From NCBI RefSeq assembly GCF_009604425.1, contig NZ_WEGI01000016.1:146930-210929 (forward strand): a stretch of DNA of 64,000 nucleotides, read 5' to 3'. This DNA comes from Nocardia aurantia. GTDB lineage: Bacteria; Actinomycetota; Actinomycetes; Mycobacteriales; Mycobacteriaceae. The notes under the pieces are model-generated. The model was not told the DNA's origin. It saw only the letters and a program-made list of their open reading frames with translations, and ran no database searches. A program made the translations under genes and the position numbers. This document shows positions 1 to 7,713 of this stretch, piece by piece (positions within the stretch are counted from its first letter, which is position 1; every line of letters starts with the position of its first letter).

Positions 1-50
1 GCCGCCGCGACCAGCAGGACCGGCAGGACCGCGCGACGGCCCGGCCTCAC
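1..50 (-). CDS. glnH: GlnH solute-binding lipoprotein, N-terminal fragment
   Basis: Only the first codons are inside the window; the rest lies beyond position 1. A GTG start at 50-48 reads V-R-P-G-R-R followed by a hydrophobic run, the start of a signal peptide. It overlaps the stop of the upstream glnX by four bases (GTGA), which implies translational coupling. In mycobacteria glnX and glnH are adjacent and feed the protein kinase PknG, with GlnH binding amino acids such as aspartate and glutamate. The identity rests mainly on this gene order, because too little protein is visible for a domain call. Confidence 0.6.
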   Translation of the reverse strand, partial: MRPGRRAVLPVLLVAA

Positions 51-1420
51 CGGTACTCCCGCAGCCGCGGCCACAACCCGATCACGATCAGTGCCGCGGC
101 CAGCGTGGTCGACGCCGCCGCGCCCGCCGCCAGCAGGTTCAAAGCGCGCGCGGCATCGGCGATCCCGGACCGCAGCGCCTGCCGGGTATGGCCGATCCCG
201 CTGGTCAGCGCCCGGTCCAGGTCGTCCACCTCGGCGGCGGCCTCGTCGGGTCCCGGGCCGATCGCGACGGAACTGGCACCGGGGAAGTCGCCGCGGGCGA
301 GCGCGTCGGTCATCCGCTGATGCGACTCCAGCCATCGCTGCAGATGGGTGCGGGCCGCGGCGACATCCTCGCGCGCGGGGGCGTCGGCCGGATATTCGCT
401 CAATATGGTGCTCAGGCGCGAGGTCGTCTCGTCGAAGATGCGGTCCTCGTCGCCACCGGCGTCGCGGCGCAGCAACTTCAGGGTCTCCGCCGACCGGGCC
501 TGCTGGCTGAGGATGTGACCGATCGTGAGCGTCTCGGTCGGTACCGCGCCGTCGTCGCGGGCCCGGGTGGCGGTGGCGGCCGAGATCGTCCCCGCCGCCA
601 CGATCCAGGCCAGCAGCATCACCAGCACGATGGTCGCGGGCAACAGGCCCGGATTGAGAATCCGCCGGGTGCGCCGGGCCAGGAACACCTGCGCGCCGAC
701 CAGCGCCGACACCGTCAGCACGGGCAGCGCGATCGCCCCCCACGGCGGCCGTACCAGCCGGTACTGCGCGTCCGCGATCGCGGACGCGCGATGCTCCTGC
801 AGCTGCTGGGCCATCGGCAGCAGCGTGGACTGCATCATGTTGGAGGCCTCACCGAAGTATGCCGTGCCGACCGGATGCCCCTGCCGGTTGTTCGCCCGCG
901 CGGTCTCGATCAACCCGGTGTAGACCGGCAACTCGGTCGCGATCCCGAGGAGCAACTGGGCATCCGGATCCTCGGTACCGGCATCGAGGGTCCGGTTCGA
1001 CTGCACGACCAGTTCCACCGCGGCCTCACCGATCGACTGGTTGTACCGGTCCCGCATCTGCTGGGGCTCCAGGCCGCCGGAGATGAAGGAGGTGCCGGCC
1101 GCGGCATCGGCCGTCGACAACGCCGAGTACAGGTGCTGTGCCGAGTTGGCATCGGGTTCGGTGCTGTCGAGCACGTTCTGCAGGGTGTGCCGGCGATTGT
1201 CGACCGCGGTCGCGATCAGGATGCCGGTGGTCATGCACAACACCAGCAGCACCAGTCCGGCCGCGATCAGCTTGGCCGGCGAGGAACGAAGCAGGTCGCG
1301 CAGGTCGGTCGCGCCGAACTGCTGCCGGACGGCGACGGCCTCCTCCAGGAACGACCGGGACCGCGGCATCGCGCCGTCCGGCTCCGGCCGGTCGCCGTCG
1401 CGCCGGCGTCCCGGCATCAC
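47..1420 (-). CDS. glnX: GlnX-like four-helix membrane sensor (Rv0412c homologue)
   Basis: A 457-aa membrane protein. One helix lies near residues 51-73, followed by a large extracytoplasmic segment to about residue 225 and two close helices near 226-248 and 256-278. A second outer domain then leads to a last helix near 425-450. This two-loop, four-helix plan fits the mycobacterial GlnX family, which is proposed to pass the amino-acid status sensed by GlnH to PknG. The start ATG (1420) is followed directly by a second Met. It is coupled to glnH by a 4-bp overlap and is divergent from mutT3, as in M. tuberculosis. The biochemical role is inferred from that system. Confidence 0.75.
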   Translation of the reverse strand: MMPGRRRDGDRPEPDGAMPRSRSFLEEAVAVRQQFGATDLRDLLRSSPAKLIAAGLVLLVLCMTTGILIATAVDNRRHTLQNVLDSTEPDANSAQHLYSALSTADAAAGTSFISGGLEPQQMRDRYNQSIGEAAVELVVQSNRTLDAGTEDPDAQLLLGIATELPVYTGLIETARANNRQGHPVGTAYFGEASNMMQSTLLPMAQQLQEHRASAIADAQYRLVRPPWGAIALPVLTVSALVGAQVFLARRTRRILNPGLLPATIVLVMLLAWIVAAGTISAATATRARDDGAVPTETLTIGHILSQQARSAETLKLLRRDAGGDEDRIFDETTSRLSTILSEYPADAPAREDVAAARTHLQRWLESHQRMTDALARGDFPGASSVAIGPGPDEAAAEVDDLDRALTSGIGHTRQALRSGIADAARALNLLAAGAAASTTLAAALIVIGLWPRLREYR

Positions 1421-1596
1421 CGGCCCGTCCCCGGCCCGTGCGCACGAGTGCCCGGGATCGCCCGCACACCCGAGATCGGGCGTCCGCTCAGCTTATTGTG
1501 GTCGTATCGACACCGTCCGCGGACGGCCCGGCCCGCCGGCGCCGGCCGGTGCGCGGAGGGAGCCGATATCGGTGGCAAGGATGGGACGGGACGAGC

Positions 1597-2271
1597 ATGC
1601 GTGGTGACGGGGACGGTTTCCTGTTCAGTCCGGATGGAAGCCGGCAATGGGGCCTGTATGGGGCTGCTGGATTGTTGCTGAGGGCGCCACGAGCGCCTCG
1701 GATGGGCGGCGGAGCCATGGTATTGCTGCAACACCGCGCACCCTGGAGCCACCAGGGTGGCACCTGGGCACTGCCCGGCGGAGCCCGTGACAGCCATGAG
1801 TCCAGTGTGCACGCTGCTGTTCGGGAGGCCGAAGAGGAGGCCGGTATCACTCCGGCGGCGGTTCGCGTCCGGGGCAGCCGGGTGACTGCGAGCGCACCCT
1901 CCGGCTGGACTTACACCACCGTGGTAGCCGATGTAGCCGAACAATTGCCAACTGTCATCAACATCGAGAGCGCCGATATGGCCTGGGTGCCCGAGGAGGA
2001 GGTCGCCGACCGTCCCCTGCACCCGGGGTTCGCGGCCGCGTGGCCGACCCTGCGCGCCGAATCGGCCCGCCTGAACCTCACCGGCCTACCCGATCCCGAC
2101 GCGGTGGCCGCCGCCCTGCCCCGCACGATCGATCTCGCCGACCGGGGCTTCCTCTGGCTGCACGCCGAGGGTGACGACAGCCGCCAGGCCCGGATCGGCA
2201 CCGCCGACCCCGCCACGACCGACGAACTCCTGCTGACGCTCGATCAGCTGCTGGCGCCCCCGCCGAATTAG
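1597..2271 (+). CDS. mutT3: Nudix hydrolase MutT3 (8-oxo-dGTP pyrophosphatase family)
   Basis: A 224-aa Nudix protein. The Nudix box is complete at residues 62-84: G62, five residues, E68, seven residues, then R76-E77 and E80-E81 to G83-I84. The preceding WSHQGGTWALPGG is typical of mycobacterial MutT3. Enzymes of this type hydrolyse oxidised nucleoside triphosphates and so protect the nucleotide pool. The ATG at 1597 is chosen because the protein then begins M-R-G-D-G-D-G, like MutT3; the reading frame stays open far upstream but without coding character. It lies between glnX and thiE, the same position as in M. tuberculosis. Substrate preference cannot be read from sequence. Confidence 0.85.
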   Translation: MRGDGDGFLFSPDGSRQWGLYGAAGLLLRAPRAPRMGGGAMVLLQHRAPWSHQGGTWALPGGARDSHESSVHAAVREAEEEAGITPAAVRVRGSRVTASAPSGWTYTTVVADVAEQLPTVINIESADMAWVPEEEVADRPLHPGFAAAWPTLRAESARLNLTGLPDPDAVAAALPRTIDLADRGFLWLHAEGDDSRQARIGTADPATTDELLLTLDQLLAPPPN

Positions 2272-2391
2272 CGGCCCGCTGTGCCGCACTCGCCCGCCGG
2301 TGGGAGTGACGCGCGATCCGCGCCGGCGGAAACCGTTCCAGCTCGGGTCGCAGCTCCGGCCAGCACCGGACCTCGAGGCGGCGGCGCGGCC

Positions 2392-3102
2392 TCAGCGTCC
2401 GGCCGGCAGATTGGCGAGCAGCCGCTCCTTGAGCACGCGCGCGGCGGCCTCGGGATCGGCGGCGGCCGTGATCGCGCGCACGACCACGATGCGGGTGGCC
2501 CCCGCGTCGAGCACCTCCGGCAGGTTGTCGGCATCGACGCCGCCGATGGCGAACCACGGCCGCACCGGCTCGCTGCCGGCGGTGTCCCGGACCAGATCCA
2601 GCCCGGCGGCGGAGCGCCCCGGCTTGGTCGGGGTGGCCCAGACCGGCCCGGTGCAGAAGTAGTCGATGTGTTCCTCGAGGGCGGCCTGTCCGGCCTGCGC
2701 GCGGTCGTGGGTGGACCGCCCGAGCACCACATCCGGCCCGAGGATCCGGCGCGCGTACCAGGGCGGCAGATCGTCCTGCCCCAGATGCAGCACATCGGCG
2801 CCCGCGGCCAGCGCGATATCGGCGCGATCGTTGACCGCGAACAGTGCGCCGTGCCGGCGAGCGGCCGCCTTCAACTCGGCCAGCGCGCCGAGTTCCGCAC
2901 GGGCCTCGAGCGGCCCGAACTCGGCCTCTCCCCGTGAACCCTTGTCGCGGAGCTGGATGATGTCCACCCCGCCGGCGAGCGCCGCCTCGGCGAAATCGGC
3001 CAGGTCGCCGGTGTCGCGCCGGGCATCCGTGCACAGATAGAGCCTGGCCGTGGCCAGACGCTCGCGAGGGGTGGGGGCGCGGTTGGGGAGGGACGGCTGC
3101 AC
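2392..3102 (-). CDS. thiE: Thiamine-phosphate synthase ThiE
   Basis: Joins 4-amino-2-methyl-5-hydroxymethylpyrimidine diphosphate to the thiazole phosphate carboxylate to give thiamine phosphate. The 236-aa TIM barrel shows the family signatures IIQLRDK, VNDRADIA, HLGQDDLP, GRSTHD and GPVWATPTK, and the phosphate-binding WFAIGGV. The GTG start at 3102 follows GAGGG by a short spacer and gives a protein near the usual ~220 aa; the open frame beyond it lacks family similarity. It is transcribed divergently from thiO. No TPP riboswitch could be recognised on either strand of the shared 3103-3277 gap. Confidence 0.92.
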   Translation of the reverse strand: MQPSLPNRAPTPRERLATARLYLCTDARRDTGDLADFAEAALAGGVDIIQLRDKGSRGEAEFGPLEARAELGALAELKAAARRHGALFAVNDRADIALAAGADVLHLGQDDLPPWYARRILGPDVVLGRSTHDRAQAGQAALEEHIDYFCTGPVWATPTKPGRSAAGLDLVRDTAGSEPVRPWFAIGGVDADNLPEVLDAGATRIVVVRAITAAADPEAAARVLKERLLANLPAGR

Positions 3103-3277
3103 GCCCTCGACCGTAACCGCGCTACCGTAAGGAGTCGAAACTTGGTGGGTATCCCCGCTGCGATGGCGGCCGCGCGGAGGTACCCGACGTCCCTGTCCGT
3201 GAATCCGGCGTGGCCGGTGGCGAGAGCCATCGCCCCGCACGGATCGGCGTGGGGACCGAGACGAGGTGTGGAAGGTT

Positions 3278-4348
3278 ATGCGAACTCTGGCCGTCGTGGG
3301 CGGGGGTGTCATCGGCTCCGCGGTGGCGTGGCGGGCCGCCGAGGCCGGCTGGTCGGTCACCGTCTTCGATCCCGCCCCCGGAACCGGTTCCTCCTGGGTC
3401 GCCGGTGGCATGCTGGCCCCCCTGTCCGAGGGCTGGCCGGGCGAGACCGAGGCCCTCCGGTTCGGCGCGGCCTCCCTGTCCCGCTGGCCGGCCTTCGCCC
3501 AGGCACTGCACCGGACCACCGGCATCGACGTCCTCGTGGCCACCGCCACCCTGACCGTAGCCCTGGACGCCGCCGACGCCGCCGACCTCCGCACGATCGC
3601 CGAGTTCGCCGGAACCCAGGGCCACCCCATGCGACTCCTGGACCGCGCAGATGTGCGAAACACGGAATCGGCCCTGGCCCGCACCGTCCGAGCCGGCCTC
3701 CTGGCCCCGGAACCCGCCGCGGACAACCGCCTCCTCCTGCAGGCCCTGGCCGACGCGGGCGCCGCGACCGGCGTACGAGTGCGCCCCGAACCAGTGACCA
3801 CCCTCGACGACCTGAACCACGACCACGTGGTCCTGTCCCCCGGCGCGGCGGCGGCAACCCTGTGGCCCCAACTCCCGATCCGTCCCGTCAAAGGCGAGAT
3901 CCTCCGCCTCCGCCACCGCCCCGGCACCCCCCCGCCCCCCGCTCACGTGGTCCGAGCCCGAGTACACGGCCGCTCCCTCTACCTGGTCCCCCGAGCGAAC
4001 GGCCTGGTGGTCGGCGCCACCCAGTACGAGGCCGGTTTCGACACCACGGTCACCGTGGCCGGAGTCCGCGACCTGATCGCCGACGCCGAAGCGGTCCTCC
4101 CCGGCATCGGCGAATACGAACTGGCGGAGGCCGCCGCGGGCTCCCGTCCCACCACCCCCGACAACCTCCCGCTGATCGGCCCCCTCACCGACCGCGTGAT
4201 CGTGGCCGCCGGCCACGGCCGCAACGGCATCCTGGGCGTCCCGCTCACCGCGGACGCAGTCCTGGCCCTGCTGGCGGGCGACACCCTCCCCGAGGCGAAA
4301 GCCGCAGACCCCCACCGTTTTCCGCAGATATCAGGAGGTACCCGATGA
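3278..4348 (+). CDS. thiO: Glycine oxidase ThiO (FAD-dependent)
   Basis: Oxidises glycine to dehydroglycine, the iminoacetate donor for the thiazole ring. The 356-aa protein opens with a Rossmann dinucleotide fold (VVGGGVIGSAVAWRAA) and ends with the DAO-family segment PTTPDNLPLIGP followed by GHGRNGILG, which contact FAD. ATG 3278 places the GxGxxG motif at once; a GTG 12 bases upstream is an alternative start. Its stop overlaps the thiS start (ATGA). From about 3.6 kb onward third codon positions become unusually rich in C and A and poor in G, a trend that carries into thiG and the ABC gene. Confidence 0.9.
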   Translation: MRTLAVVGGGVIGSAVAWRAAEAGWSVTVFDPAPGTGSSWVAGGMLAPLSEGWPGETEALRFGAASLSRWPAFAQALHRTTGIDVLVATATLTVALDAADAADLRTIAEFAGTQGHPMRLLDRADVRNTESALARTVRAGLLAPEPAADNRLLLQALADAGAATGVRVRPEPVTTLDDLNHDHVVLSPGAAAATLWPQLPIRPVKGEILRLRHRPGTPPPPAHVVRARVHGRSLYLVPRANGLVVGATQYEAGFDTTVTVAGVRDLIADAEAVLPGIGEYELAEAAAGSRPTTPDNLPLIGPLTDRVIVAAGHGRNGILGVPLTADAVLALLAGDTLPEAKAADPHRFPQISGGTR

Positions 4349-4563
4349 CGGCGACCCCGACACCCGTCGGCGTGACCGTGAACGGCGAGGACCACATGTT
4401 CGCCGAGCCGATCACCGTCCGAGAACTGCTGGAGCGACTCGACCTGCCGGATCGCGGGATAGCGATAGCCGTCGACGGCGTGGTCTTCCCGAAGTCCCGC
4501 TGGGACGAGCAACTCGGCCGCGGCTGGGAGATCGAGGTCCTGACGGCGGTGCAGGGTGGTTAG
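4345..4563 (+). CDS. thiS: Sulfur carrier protein ThiS
   Basis: A 72-aa ubiquitin-fold protein ending in Gly-Gly, the C-terminus that is adenylated and thiocarboxylated to carry sulfur for thiazole synthesis. It contains the family segments VTVRELLERL, IAIAVDGVVFP and WEIEVLTAVQGG. A good Shine-Dalgarno (AGGAGG) precedes ATG 4345, which overlaps the thiO stop. The thiG GTG start lies inside its last codons (8-bp overlap), so thiO, thiS and thiG are probably translated as a coupled set. No thiF or moeB-type activating enzyme is seen nearby, so activation must come from elsewhere. Confidence 0.92.
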   Translation: MTATPTPVGVTVNGEDHMFAEPITVRELLERLDLPDRGIAIAVDGVVFPKSRWDEQLGRGWEIEVLTAVQGG

Positions 4564-5329
4564 CACCGAACAGGCGACCGAACCCCTCCGAATCGCCGAC
4601 CGCACCTTCGGCTCCCGCCTGATCATGGGCACCGGCGGCGCGGAGAACCTGGCCGTCCTGGAGGAAGCGCTCCTGGCCTCCGGCACCGAACTGACCACGG
4701 TGGCGATGCGCCGAGTGGACGCGGTAGGCGGCACCGGCGTCCTGGACCTGTTGCGCCGCTTGCACATAGCCCCCCTCCCCAACACCGCAGGCTGCCGAAC
4801 CGCCGAAGAGGCCGTCCTCACAGCACAACTGGCCCGAGAAGCCCTGGAAACCCACTGGGTAAAGCTGGAGGTAGTCGCCGACGACCGAACCCTGCTCCCC
4901 GATGCCATCGAATTGGTAAGCGCCGCAGAACAACTGGTGGACGAAGGCTTCACCGTCCTCCCCTACACCACCGACGACCCCGCCCTGGCCCGCCGCCTGG
5001 AAGACGTAGGCTGCGCCGCAGTGATGCCCCTGGGCTCCCCCATAGGAACCGGCCTGGGCATAAGCAACCCCCACAACATAGAGATGATCGTGGCGACAGC
5101 AACGGTCCCGGTGATCCTCGACGCCGGCATAGGCACCGCCAGCGACGCCGCCCTCGCCATGGAATTGGGCTGCTCCGCAGTCCTGTTGGCCACCGCCGTA
5201 ACCCGAGCCCGCGACCCCCGCCGCATGGCCGCAGCCATGGCAGCAGCAGTAGAGGCGGGCCACCTGGCCCGCCGAGCCGGCCGAATCCCGAAACGCTTCT
5301 GGGCCCAAGCCTCCTCCCCCGCCCGCTAG
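4556..5329 (+). CDS. thiG: Thiazole synthase ThiG
   Basis: Condenses dehydroglycine, 1-deoxyxylulose 5-phosphate and ThiS-bound sulfur into the thiazole phosphate. The 257-aa protein begins near the conserved FGSRLIMGTGG. It carries the Schiff-base lysine in HWVKLEV (K103) and the barrel segments PLGSPIGTGLGI, VILDAGIGTASDAA and AVLLATAV, ending in the family-typical RIPKRFWAQASSP. The GTG start sits within thiS. Codon use is odd for a ~70% GC genome: ATA, GTA, GCA and GAA codons are frequent in the second half. It is the last gene before the hairpin repeat at 5.64 kb. Confidence 0.95.
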   Translation: MVSTEQATEPLRIADRTFGSRLIMGTGGAENLAVLEEALLASGTELTTVAMRRVDAVGGTGVLDLLRRLHIAPLPNTAGCRTAEEAVLTAQLAREALETHWVKLEVVADDRTLLPDAIELVSAAEQLVDEGFTVLPYTTDDPALARRLEDVGCAAVMPLGSPIGTGLGISNPHNIEMIVATATVPVILDAGIGTASDAALAMELGCSAVLLATAVTRARDPRRMAAAMAAAVEAGHLARRAGRIPKRFWAQASSPAR

Positions 5330-5641
5330 CCCCCGCCACACCCCCAGCAACCGATATCCCGGCGACCAAGGTGCACAGATCTGCCGACACACCCGGCCGA
5401 TCTGCCCATCCCAAAGCTCACCCGCCACCCAGCCCGCACAGCCGCCCGCGATCACACCGACACCCCACCGCTACCCGCCTTCCGACAACCCCTCCGCCGA
5501 GTCCCGAACAGCCCCAACCATTTCACCGCTGTCCACACACCCGCCCCCGGCAAGCCCTAGGCTACTGACCGACCGAGCCCCCGAGAGATCGCGTCCGACC
5601 ATGCCGCTGATCCCTGTGCAGCGAAAGGGTATACCCGAGGT
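5330..5641. other. Non-coding stretch between thiG and the hairpin repeat
   Basis: Together with the repeat that follows, about 495 bases carry no convincing gene. The + strand is very C/A-rich up to about 5560. A short GGGTATACCC palindrome lies just before the repeat. Open frames on the minus strand through the repeat encode Arg/Ser/Pro-rich peptides without family features and look spurious. No clear terminator for thiG was found. Confidence 0.5.
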
Positions 5642-5768
5642 GTTTTCGGCCCGCCTCGATTCTGGACTGACGGAGCGAGGGAGCGCAGCGACTGAGCGGA
5701 GGAGGGAAGAATCGAGGCCCGAAGGGCCGAAAACCCGCCGGAGCGAAGCGGAGGCCAAAAACACAGCC
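5642..5768. repeat. Hairpin repeat element, copy A
   Basis: Two nested stems surround a 44-nt loop. The outer arms are GTTTTCGGCCC (5642-5652) and GGGCCGAAAAC (5724-5734). The inner arms are CCTCGATTCT (5654-5663) and AGAATCGAGG (5708-5717). The loop at 5664-5707 is rich in GAGCG/GCGAGG units and is identical to the loop of the copy at 59548. A conserved tail with GAGCGAAGCGGAGGCC follows, ending in ACACAGCC. Stem bases differ between the copies but always as compensating pairs. It ends about 56 bp upstream of the ABC ATPase gene. Confidence 0.85.
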
Positions 5769-5824
5769 CCCACCAAAACGAAAACCCGAACATCGAGTCA
5801 GGAGCGAAGGGGAAGCGAGCGAAC

Positions 5825-6751
5825 GTGATCGAAGTTGTAGGCCTGACAAAGAAATTCGGTCAGACAACAGCCGTCGACAACCTGACCTTCACGGTCCAGC
5901 CAGGCCAGGTAACCGGCTTCCTGGGCCCGAACGGCGCAGGCAAAACCACCACCATGAGAACCATCCTGGCCCTGGACACCCCCACCCAAGGCCAAGCCCT
6001 CATCCAAGGTAAACCGTACAGCGCCCTCAAACACCCCCTGAGCACAGTAGGCGCCCTCCTGGACGCGAAATGGGTCCACCCCAACAGATCCGCCCGCTCC
6101 CACCTACGCTGGCTGGCAGCCTCCAACAATATTCCCCCCACCCGCGTAGACGAGGTCCTCCGCATGGTCGGCCTGACCGAAGTAGCGGGCAAACCCGCAG
6201 GCGGCTTCTCCCTGGGCATGTCCCAGCGACTGGGCCTGGCAGGCGCCCTACTCGGCGACCCCCCCGTCCTCCTCTTCGACGAACCCCTGAACGGTCTGGA
6301 CCCCGAGGGTATCCACTGGATGCGCCGCTTCATGCAGGCCCTGGCCGCGGAAGGCCGCACGATCCTGGTCTCCAGCCACCTCCTCTCGGAGATGGAACAC
6401 ACCGCCGAACGCCTGATAGTGATCGGCCAGGGCAGACTGATAGCCGACACCAGCACCCAGGATTTCATCGAGCGCTCCTCGGAATCCACTGTGCGAGTAC
6501 GCAGCCCGCACCTGGAAAAATTCAGGACAATCCTGTCCGAAAAGTACACGGTCCGAGCCGAAGCCGACGCAATTCTGATAACCGGCGCCACCGCCGAGGC
6601 CATCGGCGAACTGGCCGCCGAACACAGCATCACCCTGTACGAGCTTGCCCCGCAACGAGCTTCACTGGAGGAGGCCTTCATGCGGATGACCGGCGGCACG
6701 GTCCAGTATCACGCCTCATCCTTCACCTCGGTCATGGGAGGCGCACTGTGA
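5825..6751 (+). CDS. ABC transporter ATP-binding protein (multidrug/lantibiotic-export type)
   Basis: A 308-aa ABC ATPase. Walker A is at residues 34-42 (GPNGAGKTT), the signature SLGMSQR at 129-135 and Walker B PVLLFDEP at 147-154. A D-loop (LNGLDP) and an H-loop (VSSHLLSEM) are present. The C-terminal ~90 residues form the regulatory extension usual in DrrA/BcrA-like exporters. The GTG start at 5825 has only a weak purine-rich leader. The stop overlaps the next gene (GTGA), so ATPase and permease are coupled. Codons include many ATA, GTA and AGA, as in thiG. The substrate is unknown; the family exports antibiotics, peptides or lipids. Confidence 0.88.
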   Translation: MIEVVGLTKKFGQTTAVDNLTFTVQPGQVTGFLGPNGAGKTTTMRTILALDTPTQGQALIQGKPYSALKHPLSTVGALLDAKWVHPNRSARSHLRWLAASNNIPPTRVDEVLRMVGLTEVAGKPAGGFSLGMSQRLGLAGALLGDPPVLLFDEPLNGLDPEGIHWMRRFMQALAAEGRTILVSSHLLSEMEHTAERLIVIGQGRLIADTSTQDFIERSSESTVRVRSPHLEKFRTILSEKYTVRAEADAILITGATAEAIGELAAEHSITLYELAPQRASLEEAFMRMTGGTVQYHASSFTSVMGGAL

Positions 6752-7560
6752 CAAGCATTCTCACCGCGGAGCGCATCAAACTCACCTCGACCCGCTCCCC
6801 GCTGTGGTGCGCGATCCTGATGGTGGTGACCGCCCTGGGCCTGACCGCCCTGTTCGGCCTCCTGGCCAATTTCGCGTTCCGCACCTACACGACCAACGCG
6901 ACTCACGGCCACGTCGACGCCGAGCCGCCCTATCTGCACAACGACGCGGCCGTACTCGGAATCATGGGCGCCCCCCCGATCTTCCCCGGGTTCGGCTACA
7001 TCCTGGTGATGATCGTCGCCGCCCTGGCAGTCACCAGCGAATACCGCTTCGGCACGATCAAGGCCACCTTCCTGGCCACCCCGAACCGCGCACTGGTCCT
7101 CACCGCGAAGGCCGCGGTGGTAGCGCTGGGCGCCGCCGTACTGTCCGCACTCCTGGCCTTCGTCAGTCTCGGGATCCTGCTCGCGATCGTCGACCACGAA
7201 CCCGCCCGCGACCTCGGCCTGGGCCATGATCTCCGAGTGTTCTACGGCGTGCCGATCTTCGTGGCCCTGGTCGTGTTCCTGTCGGTGGCGGTGGGCACAC
7301 TGCTGCGCCAGTCGGCCGGCGCGATCTCCCTGCTGATCGTCTGGCCACTCCTGCTGGAGCCGATCGTGCAGGCTTTCGGCACCTGGGGCCGCCGGGTCGA
7401 GGTGTTCATGCCGTTCGAGAATGCCCTGCGATTCCTGGGTCTCGCCGACCGGAATCTGCCGTGGCACTGGAACCAGTGGTGGTGCCTCGTCTATTTCGCC
7501 GCATTCGTCGCAATAGTCTGGGCCGCAGCGATGTACGTGGTCCGCCGGCGTGACGCATGA
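6748..7560 (+). CDS. ABC-2 type transporter permease
   Basis: A 270-aa integral membrane partner of the preceding ATPase. About six hydrophobic segments are visible, starting with LWCAILMVVTALGLTALFGL near residue 20. A long outer loop follows, with further spans near residues 85-105, 115-150, 165-185, 195-210 and 245-262. It contains the ABC-2 family-type SEYRFGTIKATFLATPNR cytoplasmic motif. The GTG start at 6748 overlaps the ATPase stop. Codon use returns to normal for this genome within the first ~150 bases. It forms a two-gene exporter operon; no adjacent resistance or biosynthetic gene reveals the substrate. Confidence 0.85.
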   Translation: MTSILTAERIKLTSTRSPLWCAILMVVTALGLTALFGLLANFAFRTYTTNATHGHVDAEPPYLHNDAAVLGIMGAPPIFPGFGYILVMIVAALAVTSEYRFGTIKATFLATPNRALVLTAKAAVVALGAAVLSALLAFVSLGILLAIVDHEPARDLGLGHDLRVFYGVPIFVALVVFLSVAVGTLLRQSAGAISLLIVWPLLLEPIVQAFGTWGRRVEVFMPFENALRFLGLADRNLPWHWNQWWCLVYFAAFVAIVWAAAMYVVRRRDA

Positions 7561-7713
7561 CACGGCGGTGATCTCGAACCGGAAACCGCGAGGTTAACTC
7601 TGGCCGTGCGCCTCGATTCGGCACCGACCCGTCGGTAACGTCGACGAGTACCAACACTCGTCCATCGGCGGACCCACTGCTGTGCCCGCTCCGTCCGATA
7701 GAGAGGTGGTGGC

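Noticed and set aside
188..1681. Long + strand open frames opposite glnX
   Set aside because: They are Arg/Gly/Pro-rich shadows of a GC-rich gene. The minus-strand frame has a coherent four-helix membrane protein and conserved neighbours.
3103..3277. Possible TPP riboswitch for thiO or thiE
   Set aside because: Neither strand has a CTGAGA-type segment plus the ACCTGA...GGCGTAGGGA part that is clear before thiC.
5471..5867. Minus-strand open frames across the hairpin repeat
   Set aside because: The peptides are Arg/Ser/Pro-rich, mirrored by frames at copy B, and derive from the repeat itself. Covariation of paired arms argues for structure, not coding.
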